A stretch of 64,000 bases of DNA from Elymus sibiricus (GCA_039707655.1 CM077665.1:79733954-79797953); one strand, 5' to 3'; shown: positions 35,255 through 44,557, counted from the stretch's first letter. Notes: generated from the sequence alone by a model not told the origin. Translations and numbers: made by a program.

Positions 35255-35845
35255 CTACATGAATGCATCATCGTCCTCCTCCGTCCATGCAGAGCTCTTG
35301 CCCTTTGTCGATGCAGAGCTCTTTCCCTTTATCGATTCAGAGCTCTTGCCCTTCGTCGATGCAGAACTCTTGCCCTTCGACGATGCGGTAGTCTTGACCA
35401 TGCTGCTCGGCATGAAGAGGTCGTCTTCATCCTCCGTCGATGCAGATCTCTTGCCCTTGGTCGATGTAGAGCTCTTGCCCTTCGACGATGCAGTAGTCTT
35501 GACCTTGGTGCTCGGCATGAAGAGGTTGTCTCCATCCTCACTGTCTGCTGACCATAAATCTGAATTATTTACAGCAAGCCTAAGGTAAGATTCACTCTTA
35601 TGCAGTTGCTTCTGCCATCTGCCATGCAACCTGAGAAGTTCTTTCCGTATCTCCTCAAATGTCCTGGGAGGCCACCCACTCCTAGCTAATGAGTGAGCCA
35701 ACTCATTCATTATGGTGTCACTACTGATGAGTTCCTCCCATGGAACTACTCTATCGTCGATCTTGAAATTGGCGGCTAGACGGAGAAGACGATCGGACAT
35801 ACCAGTGTGAAAACTACGATCAAAAGGATAATGGGACATCTCCAC
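35255..35845 (-). CDS. Unknown 196-aa MULE-borne protein with KGKSS-rich tail
   Basis: Open from ATG at 35845 to the stop at 35255. Residues 1-95 look folded: an amphipathic region with LLRLAANFKIDDR, then WPPRTFEEIRKELLRLHGRW, no membrane segment and no signal peptide. Residues 96-196 are low complexity: two DEDDLFMPS-like acidic blocks (DGDNLFMPS, DEDDLFMPS), each followed by VKTTASSKGKSS, then a run of (A/T/E)STKGKSS units. I do not recognise the family. A TATATAAC box (plus 35887-35894) sits 42 bp upstream of the ATG and the E2F-like array lies above it. No broken frame is seen, and the lack of stops in the N-terminal part argues for coding. The alternative is an open frame kept by the repeat composition. 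Confidence 0.55.
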   Translation of the reverse strand: MEMSHYPFDRSFHTGMSDRLLRLAANFKIDDRVVPWEELISSDTIMNELAHSLARSGWPPRTFEEIRKELLRLHGRWQKQLHKSESYLRLAVNNSDLWSADSEDGDNLFMPSTKVKTTASSKGKSSTSTKGKRSASTEDEDDLFMPSSMVKTTASSKGKSSASTKGKSSESIKGKSSASTKGKSSAWTEEDDDAFM

Positions 35846-35886
35846 GAAACTACACTTGCCTGCTCACCCACCTTACTGCCGAGGGG

Positions 35887-35894
35887 GTTATATA
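35887..35894 (-). promoter_or_regulatory. TATA box of the 196-aa gene
   Basis: Minus strand TATATAAC, 42 bp upstream of the ATG at 35845 and directly downstream of the E2F-like array. The implied 5' UTR is very short (about 10-15 nt), or translation starts at the second ATG (35839). Confidence 0.5.
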
Positions 35895-35912
35895 GGTTTA
35901 GAAGAGAAGATG

Positions 35913-36030
35913 GCGGGAAAGAATGGAGGGAGAGAAAGGCGGGAAAGAAAATGGCGGGAGAGAATGGCGGGAAATAAAATGGCGGGAGAGAAAGGCGGGA
36001 AAGAAAATGGCGGGAGAGAATGGCGGGAAA
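35913..36030 (-). promoter_or_regulatory. Array of five E2F consensus sites
   Basis: TTTCCCGC (read on minus; GCGGGAAA on plus) occurs exactly at 35913-35920, 35939-35946, 35967-35974, 35995-36002 and 36023-36030. The spacing is 26, 28, 28 and 28 bp, with GGCGGGAG variants between. TTTSSCGC is the plant and animal E2F consensus, and the extended TTTCCCGCC form is typical of S-phase gene promoters. The array lies 19-136 bp upstream of the TATA box of the 196-aa gene. It also lies just after the stop of the four-exon gene (36071). Function is inferred from motif and position only. Confidence 0.6.
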
Positions 36031-36070
36031 CAAAATGGCGGGATAGTAGGGAGGGAAAAGAAAATGACGA

Positions 36071-37257
36071 TCACTGTGGCAGAGGGCTGAAAACAACAGC
36101 AAGCTCCTGATCACGCTCTTTGAAGGTTATGAGCACCAAATTGTTTACTTTAATAGACGATGCCCGAAGAAAATTACTGAAACATTCCTTGCTGAACACC
36201 ATTCTACCACCCAAGCCAATAAAGTAGGAACAAGGAATGCTCACAGATATATCATCATCTTCAGAATCCAAAGTAATTTCAAGAGTTAAAGAACCAGTCC
36301 TAGGAATTGACAAAAAATCCTTCAAACTCCTCACAACCATGGTCGGAATAACCTGACAAAAAACATCAAGTTATATGATGTTCAGCTAACAAATTTAAAA
36401 CAGTATACTAGAGCAAAGAACAAATAAATAAACAGTAGCCAAAAACAAAGCTCACCATATGTTGACCATTAACATTCATGGAATCAATCCTATGAACAAA
36501 AGGAGTACACAATATGTAGTTGTCATCAAAGAGCTGTCGCAACATGACATACATTTGGTGATAATTCAGACCGAAGACACCACGACTATAAAAACAACTG
36601 TCAACAAGTTCCCTCTGAGTTTCACTCAGATCCTCAAGAGCTACAAAAAAATAATTTCACAAATTGAGCAGAACAGCAAAACGTATAAGCTGAAACAAAA
36701 CTTTAAATCACTCAAAAAAAATCTTACCAACACAGGGTAAAGGGAACAACATAACACCATCCCGATGAAAATCAACACCAATCATAGTTCCATAGTGCTC
36801 AAGCCTAACAGTCATCATGTCACGATGACGGAGACCATAATCATTCACAAGTTCCTCCCAGGAAGGACCATGGAATTTACTGCTCACCCGACCATGTCTA
36901 AACAGAACACCATATAAGTTACCCTCACTGTTGTGAAGAGCAAGATCAATATCTGTGTCACCCCTCCGAATAGCTAAAGCTCTGCACTCCTCAATGTACC
37001 AAGCAAGATGTGATCTAACACTGCAGGGAACATACTACAAAAAGAATGGAAGCAAACATCATAATCATATAAACAAAGGCATTAGAATACATTCGAACCA
37101 AAACAACATCAACCATATGCCACAATCAGATAAACAAGATATAGAATCTTACAACACGCCTTGAACAACGACGATCCAGCACCACAGTGAAGACAGACGC
37201 ACAAGAATCAAAGGAAGAACAAGGGCCACCTGGAGCTCGGCAAAAGGGGCAAGCCAT
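36071..37257 (-). CDS. Intact four-exon MULE-borne gene, 292 aa, B3-like segments
   Basis: Minus-strand exons 37257-37153, 37034-36728, 36640-36456 and 36352-36071, joined by GT-AG introns with GTAAG or GTGAG donors; the total is 879 nt, in frame from ATG to TGA. Exon 1 is Cys-rich (CPFCRAPGGPC). Exon 2 contains GVLFRHGRVSSKFHGPSWEE and RLEHYGTMIGVDFH. Exon 4 contains a strand-rich region with SVSIPCSYF, GGRMVFSKECFSNFLRAS and VNNLVLITFKERD. The alternating strands and the W-x-F/L... NNLV-(F/I)TF pattern resemble plant B3 DNA-binding domains; this is a by-eye judgement, not a search. No stops or frame breaks are seen, unlike its neighbours. It could be a captured host gene or a long-standing MULE accessory gene. 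Confidence 0.65.
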
Positions 37258-37514
37258 TACCACCTCGCGGACTCCTTGCACCACCGGAACTCCTCCTCCT
37301 CACGCACAGAAAACTACCCCGTAGTAAAAAAATACCATAGGCCGGCGAAGAATGCTATGATCTATTGTTTCTGCGGGTTGGATAGGAAAATGGGTGGACG
37401 AGGGAAGAGATCGGCGCGGGGGTGGAAGCACCACAGAGCAACGGGAGAGAGAGGAGGAGCTAGCGAGCAGAGGAGGAAGAAAGGAGTGGCTCGGTCGGCC
37501 TTATCCAGGGCCTC

Positions 37515-37766
37515 TCGGCTTACCAGAGGCCGACAGGCCCCCCTCGGCTGGCTGGAGGCCGACAGCCACTTGTCGGCCGCTTGGAGGCCGACAGGCCACT
37601 AGTCGGCCCACTGCTGGCCGACAGGCCTCCCCTCGGCCCACTGCTGGCCGACAGGCCCCCCTTTGGCCCACCGCAGGCCGACGGGGACATATTTTTGGTT
37701 TTTTTGCATTGCGCCATATGGTTTTCAAATTTGCTATAAATTTAGTCATACTTTTGAAAAAAAATC
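37515..37766 (-). repeat. MULE right terminal inverted repeat
   Basis: About 252 bp, the inverse of 31304-31525. It has one more copy of the ~27-bp CTGTCGGCCAGCAGTGGG unit, so the two ends differ by repeat number, not by sequence. Confidence 0.92.
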
Positions 37767-37775
37767 GAGCTCGAC

Positions 37776-39156
37776 GGTACGATAAGAGGCGTGATAGCGT
37801 ACACTGCCTGGGAGGCAACGACAGATTTGACAAGGGTCGTGCGTCCAATGGTGGTAATGTTCTGCCCGTCCCAAGTGGCAAGCTTGCTAGCCGACTTGTC
37901 CTCGAGGTATTGAAAGTCTACCATCTTGAGCTGCTAGACCGAGAGTGGGAGGCCCAAGTATTTCACCGGGAAGGAGGCCCGTGTCACAGGCACGCCACTG
38001 AGAACATGATTCAAGTCCACGTTGGCGCACCGTATGGGCACAACCGAGCTCTTGTGAAAGTTGGTGCAGAGGCTTGTGACGTCACCGAAGCCCTTCAAGA
38101 TGGTAGAGAGGTTGTCGATGTCTCGCTTAATTGGGGCCACGAAAATAGCCGCATCATCCGCGTATAGGGAAGTTCTCATCATAGCACCCCGTCCCCGTAT
38201 CTTATGCAGTAGGCCCTTCCTGGTTGCTAGGTCAAGAATTTGGTGAAGAGGGTCAATGGCGAGCACAAATTGGAGCGGAGAGAGCGGGTCCCCTTGTCGG
38301 AATCCAATACCATGCTTGATGGAGGGGTCCTGGTATACCATTGAGCATGAAGCGTGAGGACGATGAGCAAAGCAGGGCGGCAACCCAATCTCAGAATTTG
38401 CTAGGGAATCCCTTGCTTTGCAGGAGGTCTAGGATGAATTCCCATTTGACAGAGTCGAAGGCTTTTCTTATGTCACGCTTGAAAAGGAGAGCGGGGGTCT
38501 TGCGTTTGTGAAGGCGGCGAGCGAAGTTTCGCACATACATGAAGTTGTCGTGGATGCTTCTTTTTTTTATGAAGGCGCTTTGGGCGTTGGAGACGAGGGC
38601 ATCCATATGAGGAGCGAGCCGCAAAGAAAGGACTTTGGCAATGATTTTGGCAATGGCATGGATGAGGCTAATGGGCCTATAGTCAGAGATGCTCTCCACA
38701 CCGTCCTTCTTGGGAAGGAGCACAACATTGGCAGAGTTCAACCATTGAAGGTTGGACGTGTGAAGGGAGTCAAACCGATGAATAACTCTCATGATGTCAT
38801 GCTTGACGATCTCCCAACACTTCTTGAAAAAGATGCTCGTGAAGCCGTCCGGGCCAGGGGCCTTGTCGCTCGGCATCTCTTTGATGGCGTCCCAAACCTC
38901 CTCCTCGGTAATGGCAGCGTCAAGGGTTTGCAGGTTGGCCGGCTGCACGTTGAGTTCTTCCCAATTAAAGTCGAAATTGCTCTTGTCTCCCTTCCCCATG
39001 ACCTTCGAGAAGTGGTCATGGATGATCTTTTCTTTTTCACCATGGTCGGTGACCCAGCCATTCGCGAGCTTGATACGGTGGACGTGGTTCTTCCGTCTGC
39101 GGGCATTGATGCGGCGATGGAAGAACTTTGTGTTTGCGTTCCGAGATTGGGTTGCC
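37776..39156 (-). pseudogene. LINE reverse transcriptase region
   Basis: Reading minus from 39156: an RRKNHVHRIKLANGW segment, then KAPGPDGFTSIFFKKCW, PKKDGVESISDYRPISLI and AFDSVKWEF. After a TGA (near 38393) and a frameshift comes GFRQGDPLSPLQFVLAIDPL, then SLYADDAAIF with the YADD catalytic box and KYLGLPLSV. This is the complete RT palm order of plant LINEs. The stop at KF-stop-DWVAALL fits a CGA to TGA transition. Its 5' end at 39156 is the truncation point next to the target duplication. Confidence 0.85.
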
Positions 39157-39169
39157 GTACTGCTTATCT

Positions 39170-39799
39170 TTGAAATTGCAAAATATATGCCTTTTTGACG
39201 AGATGGGGACGCAGACGCCGGAGTAACTGTGTCGTGGGCTCGTGGCATGGGACTCTCACAGCGTGCACACTGTATTGCCGGCCGGGAATATCCGGCTGCC
39301 ATGCCGGCCAGTCAGATTGATGTGCATTACTCCTAGTTATGTGCCACACATTAAGATTAACAGTTTAGCTGTACACACTTGCCTAAAAACGAAATTTAGG
39401 TCACTCGTTTTGTGGAGGGAAAGAAACAGAAGTTGCAAGGAGCATCGAGGAACCAATAGCCTCCCTTATCTATCTTCAGGAAGCATGGTGCGCGAGGGAG
39501 CAGCAGTCTCCCTTGTCGGGGGTGGTGGGGTGAGGGGTGCAGGTTTGTCGAAAAAATTCAGTTGGGTCGCCGGGGGCGACGACAAGTATGATGGTGGGAA
39601 GAGGTTGGGAGGAGGGTGGGGCGGCGAGACTGGCGCAGGAGCGCCACCGGCAGCCGGTAGCGGGAGGAAGAAGAGAATGATCGAAGGAAGTAGACGTAAC
39701 CTGGGTCGTTCGTTTTCTCTCTAAGGCTTCACATTGCCCTGACAAAATCAACTGGCCCAAAATGAAATTTCACTCAACTGCCCCCTAGCCATTCCCTAA
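39170..39799. other. Continuation of the ancient repeat copy, then gene-free DNA
   Basis: 39157-39300 continues the repeat copy interrupted by the LINE (GATGGGGACGC and CAGCGTGC anchors as at 20935-20990). 39440-39740 is G-rich with an open frame of low-complexity Gly/Arg content that I do not consider a gene. Confidence 0.4.
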
Positions 39800-40118
39800 G
39801 AGCATCTCCAACAGGCATACAAAAGTTTCGCACGCTAAAATAGTTTTAGCGCGTCACTGTAGCATTTTTAGCGCGTCGGGGCCAATATTTGATTTTCCAG
39901 ATGCCAAAAAACGCGCGCCCAAAAAAACACGCAGTGCAAATTGTGAAGCGCGCGCGATTCGGCACCCCAAATTTGCAGCTTGTGATAGCACATTTTAGTA
40001 CGTGCCCAAAGCCGTTTTGCGCGCGCAGTATTTTGCAGCCTCTGCTGGTGCTGTCCGGCGTCAAAAAAATGAAATTTTAACCTGCGGAACTGTTTTTGGA
40101 CGCCTGTTGAAGATGCTC
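39800..40118. mobile_element. Harbinger/Tourist-type MITE
   Basis: 319 bp with terminal inverted repeats GAGCATCTCCAACAGGC and GCCTGTTGAAGATGCTC, and a TAA target duplication (39797-39799, 40119-40121). The interior is rich in GCGCGC and A runs; it is non-coding. Confidence 0.85.
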
Positions 40119-40544
40119 TAAATCAATGTTTTATCGATAATAATGCATGATGGCGGAACGGACTTTTCTTAGCTTACTACTAGTGGCCTGTTTTTCCTCG
40201 GAAAAAAAATACTACTGGCCTGTTTATATTGGCCCGTTCAGGTAAACCATCGATTCACTATCAAGGCGTCAATCGCCGTCACTATGGATTCGACTCTTTT
40301 TTATTTAAGAAGATCTACCTTGAACTCTTCTCCCGGATAAAAATATACGTAACTACACAGAATAAAATAACACTAACAGTCCAGATCAGTAAAGCGCAGA
40401 GCGTATGTTAGCAGAATCAGCCGATCACCGAGCTAGATTTTCAGCCAATCGGGGGCAGGATTGTTAGAGGTCTTCATTCATGTGGGAGCATCAAGGAGGC
40501 AATAATTGCGCGGGCGAGGCATTATTATATATTACTCCCTCTGT

Positions 40545-40625
40545 CTCAAAATAAGTGACTTGACTTTGTACTAATTTTATACTATATGTTTTCGCACTGA
40601 TAGTCAATAAGACAATAATAATAGG
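40545..40625. mobile_element. One-ended Stowaway MITE fragment
   Basis: CTCCCTCTGTCTCAAAATAAG preceded by TA is a Stowaway terminus; the matching right terminus is missing. Confidence 0.5.
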
Positions 40626-41817
40626 TCATGTGGCACATCATCGATAAGGACTCACGGCGTTGTTAAGAAAAAAGGACATGTTGCCAATGCCATATACTGT
40701 ATTAGTTTACAGTACAATAAAGCTCACAGGAAAAGAATTTGGGTGGCCTCAACTCTGCTCCTGCTACTTGAGAAGGACAAAAGGAAGAAGTAAATGGCAT
40801 GCCTAATTGGTGCTCTACAATCACTAGTTTTATGTCTGATAGAGCCATTGATGATCAGAATATTGCTTGCATTATTTCCTCCGTCGCTTCCTTCCCAGTG
40901 TCTTGTTGTCCTCTACGTCGTCGCTTTCTTTCCGTATTAGCGATAGTTTAGCGGTGAACCAGAACGACCCGTATTTATTTTTGGATGGTTGATTGATCGG
41001 TACTGTTGTTTCGGATTCATTCATGGCCACGAACGAAGAATCATGTGCGTCACGAAGAGCATATTTAGGAGGAAAGCACAGCCGTGAGTGTCTTAGTCCA
41101 CGGCTTTAATGGCGCTTACGAATAATGCACCGGCCGGCAATTGAACTCCTCCGGTGGACCGACGGCGGAGCACGGCCGGACGGCGGGGCATCTTCGCCGC
41201 GGTCCCGTCGTCCGCGTCGACTGACATGGAGCCGATACGGCGCCGGTGGTACTGCCAAAGCAGCATATGCTACATGATTCGTGGGATTCGGTGGACTTAT
41301 CTTCCAGCTACACCACCTACGCCACGTTATCATACATATACATAGTTGGTGATTCGTGGGAGGTGAGATCAGATTTCGTAGGCAAGGCAACCTATAGCCG
41401 AAACGCACACGGAACAGACGATCGGTACGCCTACTGATTACAGCCAACGACCAGACACGACCGTTAGGTGCCGGGGAAGGATGGAAAATGCTCTGGTTTT
41501 GGCAGGGCCAAGTTGCTTGCACGGGTGAGCAGTTCGTGTCTAGCTGCTGTTCCAGCGGGGACGGACACGACACAACTAATCTCCTCTTGCGTGGCTTCCG
41601 AGTTGAGACATGAACGATCTCTTCTTCTTCTCCGTGTTCACAGCATGGCGTCCTCGTCTCTTGCATGCCTTGCGCGGTTGCAGTTGTGGAACCGAACGCC
41701 TTTCCTTTTTTTGCGCGGAGTTGACAAGGTCAAAGATTCATGAGTGCGCGCTTTCTCTGACGACGGCAATTTTGTCTGCGCTCGCAAGAATTCTTCTTGT
41801 ATATGTAGGTGTATAAT
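40626..41817. other. Gene-free stretch
   Basis: No recognisable coding sequence on either strand. 41580-41760 has short open frames but no similarity I can name. Confidence 0.35.
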
Positions 41818-42107
41818 ACTTCCACCGTTCCTAAATAATACTCCCTCCGTCCCAAAATAAGTGTCTCAACCTTAGTATAACTTTGCACTAAAGTTAGTAC
41901 AAAGTTGAGACACTTATTTTGGAACGGAGGGAGTATGTCTTTTTATATATTTTATTAATATGTACTACCCAAGCAAAATATATATATTAATATGTACTAC
42001 ATACAGAGTAAAATAAATGAATAGACGTTCTAAAATATGTCCATATACATCCGTATATAATTCACATTGAATTCTCTAGAAAGACATTTATTTGGTAACA
42101 TAGGGAG
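41818..42107. mobile_element. Stowaway MITE interrupted by a second Stowaway
   Basis: The outer element has TA flanks at 41816-41817 and 42108-42109, left end CTTCCACCGTTCCTAAATAA and right end with ATAGGGAG. It holds a complete inner Stowaway (41841-41933). Confidence 0.6.
41841..41933. mobile_element. Inner Stowaway MITE, near-perfect hairpin
   Basis: 93 bp from CTCCCTCCGTCCCAAAATAAG to the complementary CTTATTTTGGAACGGAGGGAG, TA on both sides. Almost the whole length folds back as a hairpin (GTGTCTCAAC with GTTGAGACAC). Confidence 0.9.
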
Positions 42108-42134
42108 TACATCCCATATATGGAGAAAAAAAAT

Positions 42135-42264
42135 ACTCCGTCCTTCCGGACGGAGGGAGTAGAGGGAGTAGTAATGTAGAAATACTTGTCCTAAAAGACT
42201 TATTTTAGTTATAGATACATCCATTGTATTCATTTTTAAGATAAGTATTTCCGGACGGAGGGAG
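42135..42264. mobile_element. Stowaway MITE with rearranged left end
   Basis: The right end TATTTCCGGACGGAGGGAG and the internal AATACTTGTC arm are typical. The left terminus is scrambled into CCGTCCTTCCGGACGGAGGG plus an extra GGAGTAG unit. Confidence 0.6.
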
Positions 42265-43237
42265 TAGTAATTAAGTAAAAATTCAAAATTCAGAAATCTT
42301 TTTTGAAATAAACTTGACTTTCATTGTAGTTGTAAAAAAATTCCATAAAAAGAAAAAACTCAGTTGACATCTTTTCGGAAAAACAAAATTTCGGCAAAAT
42401 AGTCGAATGGTGACCTATAATAGCAAATGATTATTTTCCTAGAAGAGCAAAATGGTTGTTTAGTCTTGAAAAATTATATACAGTGCAAAAGAAAGTTAAA
42501 TTTATTATAAAGAAACTTGTAATTTTGAATATTTTAAATTTTAATAAAATATATTTCCATATCAGGTGCGTATACGCCTGAAACCAAAGGGTATTTTCCC
42601 TTCCATCATACCCCCCGCACCAGAATCATGGATACAGGTCGCCGACCACCGGACGGCACCACACGACGTCGTGCTTTACGCACTGCACCAAACAGGAAAA
42701 ACAGTTCGGCGATTGAAATGAAACAGCAAATCTCGCCCTGCGCCGCCGTCCGCCGGCAGACCGCGCGGCTCGCAACATCACGCTGCCGGAGAGCTCGATG
42801 TCGCCAGCCGTTGCCCAGGATGGTTCTGTGCGAGTTTTCGGTCCAGGTTCGTTGTACTTCTCCCTCCCGCCCGGCCGTTCTTGCGCGAGAGGCCCGGGAA
42901 GCGAGGTTCATGCCGCCGGTGGAGGCGCTCGTGCGCGCGCCCTGTGAGTTGTGACGATGCCGATGTTTGTCTCGAGTTGGCAAGAATTCTTCGCTCCCAG
43001 CATATTGTACAGAGCAGGTCCGCCGACCAGGCAGCAGTCACCACCACACTTGCAGTGCCATGGCATGCCGCTTTAACACGGCCCAACGAAAAGAAAAACC
43101 AAATGAATTCGCCACTGGAAGTTTGAAACAAGAAATCTCCGGCCGCGCCCGCGCCCGCGGCGGCGGCATGCCGGCACCGGCACCGGCACGGCGAGGCGAC
43201 ATGATATTCCCGACCCGGCTCGCACTCGGCAGCTTTT
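42265..43237. other. CIPK 3' flank
   Basis: AT-rich to about 42600, then GC-rich. 43070-43237 matches the flank of the truncated CIPK copy (23450-23627), for example CCCAACGAAAAGAAAA and ATGATATTCCCGAC, and probably contains the 3' UTR. No poly(A) signal could be assigned with confidence. Confidence 0.45.
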
Positions 43238-44557
43238 TCACACTGCCTGAGGCTTCACGGCCGGCTCGAGCCAGTCGTTCCAGAACGCCGCGGCCTCCGC
43301 GCCGTGCCCCTTCACGACCTCCACCACCGACACCGCGTCGGCGACCCGGAACACGGTCACCTTGGCGACAATGCCGCCGACCTCGGCCTCCACGTACACC
43401 GGCCCGGCGCGGCCCTTCCCTTCCCTCCTCACGCGGTGCCCCTGCTTCTTCCCGGCGTCCTCGACCCGGGCCAGCACGGCCGCGGCGGGCTCGCCCACGA
43501 ACACCCGCTCCGTGCCCGGCCCGGCGCCGAACAGCCCGGACAGGTCCGAGCCGGGCGAGAAGGCCAGGATGTCGAACGCGGTCATGTCCCGCGCCATGTC
43601 CTCCTTGAACTCCGTCTTGAACCACGCCTCCTTCTCGTGGCCGCGCATCAGCTTCTCCAGCTCGCCGTCGCCGCTCGCGCCGTGGCAGAACCACGGGTGC
43701 TCCATGATGCCGTCCGTGTCAATGCGCGTGGCCGGGTTGGGGTCGAGGATGCGGCGCAGCAGGTGGCGGAGCGCCGGCGAGAACCAGTTCGGGCAGCGGA
43801 ACCTGCCGGCGTAGATCTTGCGGTACATGTTGATGAGGCTGGCGTCGTTGAAGGGGAGGTAGCCGGCGGCGAGGACGAAGAGCACCACGCCGCAGGACCA
43901 GACGTCCACCTTGGCCGGGTGGTACCCCTGCTTCGAGAGGATCTCCGGCGCGACGTAGGCCGGGGTGCCGCAGAGCGTGTGGTGGAGGCTCCCGTCCGCG
44001 ACGGCGCCGAGGCCGAAGTCGGCGACCTTGAGCTCGCCCTCGCCGTCCAGGAGCAGGTTCTCCGGCTTGATGTCGCGGTGGAAGACGCCGCGGGAGTGGC
44101 AGTACCGGACGGCGGAGACGAGCTGGCGGAAGTAATGCCGCGCGAGGTCCTCCGTCATGCGGCCGTCGGAATCAACAAGCGAGAAGAGCTCCCCGCCGGC
44201 GGCGAGGTCGAGGACGAAGTGGACCTTCTTGCGCGTGCCGAGGATCTCGTGCAGCCTCACGACGTGGCGGTGTCGCAGGCGGGCGAGGATGGCCGCCTCC
44301 CGCTCGATGGCGGCGGGGCCTGCGGAGCCCTCGCAGTCGCGCCCGCCGGCCCGCGGGTTGGGGAACGACTTGATGGCCACGTCCCGGCCCGTGAGGAGGT
44401 CCCTGGCCCGGTAGACCTTGGCGGACGCGCCGCGGCCGAGGAGCCCGCCCAGCTCGTACCTCCCGAGGAGGACCTTCTGGGCGGCCCCGGCGGCGAGGGA
44501 TTGGGATTCGTCTCCCGGCGCCGCGGATGGTGGGAGGGCGCTGGAGGCGGACGGCAT
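43238..44557 (-). CDS. CBL-interacting protein kinase (CIPK/SnRK3), intronless
   Basis: 439 aa, complete from ATG 44557 to stop 43238. It is a Ser/Thr kinase that acts with calcineurin-B-like Ca2+ sensors at membranes to phosphorylate transporters and other targets. The kinase domain is about residues 34-290: glycine loop LLGRGASAKVYRA (39-51), ATP lysine K63, HRD at 160-162, DFG at 180-182, activation segment to APE 203-205. The regulatory half has the NAF/FISL motif at 326-343, TAFDILAFSPGSDLSGLF; the Asn of NAF is Thr here and in the pseudogene copy. A phosphatase-interaction region follows. Length, lack of introns and the GELFSLVDSDGRMTEDLARHYF region suit the CIPK4/CIPK7-like intronless group; exact orthology is not claimed. 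A TATA box lies 216 bp upstream. The frame is undamaged. Confidence 0.92.
   Translation of the reverse strand: MPSASSALPPSAAPGDESQSLAAGAAQKVLLGRYELGGLLGRGASAKVYRARDLLTGRDVAIKSFPNPRAGGRDCEGSAGPAAIEREAAILARLRHRHVVRLHEILGTRKKVHFVLDLAAGGELFSLVDSDGRMTEDLARHYFRQLVSAVRYCHSRGVFHRDIKPENLLLDGEGELKVADFGLGAVADGSLHHTLCGTPAYVAPEILSKQGYHPAKVDVWSCGVVLFVLAAGYLPFNDASLINMYRKIYAGRFRCPNWFSPALRHLLRRILDPNPATRIDTDGIMEHPWFCHGASGDGELEKLMRGHEKEAWFKTEFKEDMARDMTAFDILAFSPGSDLSGLFGAGPGTERVFVGEPAAAVLARVEDAGKKQGHRVRREGKGRAGPVYVEAEVGGIVAKVTVFRVADAVSVVEVVKGHGAEAAAFWNDWLEPAVKPQAV

Larger units (their letters stand above)
31304..37766. mobile_element. Mutator-like element (MULE) carrying MuDR-N, PMD, B3-like and an unknown gene
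   Basis: 6463 bp. Terminal inverted repeats start GATTTTTTTTCAAAAGTATG at both ends, and a perfect 9-bp target duplication GAGCTCGAC flanks it (31295-31303 and 37767-37775), the hallmark of Mutator superfamily insertion. It lies inside the LINE polymerase; deleting it with one target copy restores the LINE frame. Content in order: MuDR-type DNA-binding ORF (+), plant-mobile-domain exons (+), a 196-aa gene (-), an E2F-site array, and a four-exon gene (-). No DDE transposase core is visible, so it would need transposase from another element. Confidence 0.93.
28195..39156 (-). mobile_element. LINE (non-LTR retrotransposon), 5'-truncated, split by a solo LTR and a MULE
   Basis: The minus-strand reverse transcriptase ends in a 3' UTR and an A-run (T-run 28196-28204 on plus). 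A perfect 13-bp target duplication GTACTGCTTATCT flanks it (28182-28194 and 39157-39169). The flanks outside the duplication join into a copy of the local ancient repeat, which confirms the empty site. Removing the solo LTR and the MULE, each with one target copy, leaves about 2.58 kb, so the element is 5'-truncated within its polymerase ORF; the endonuclease domain is absent. The polymerase is dead (stops and a frameshift). Confidence 0.9.

Noticed and set aside
39242..39724. 160-codon plus open frame ending in a Gly/Arg-rich stretch
   Set aside because: Starts in repeat-array sequence and ends in G-rich low complexity; no motif or splice logic.
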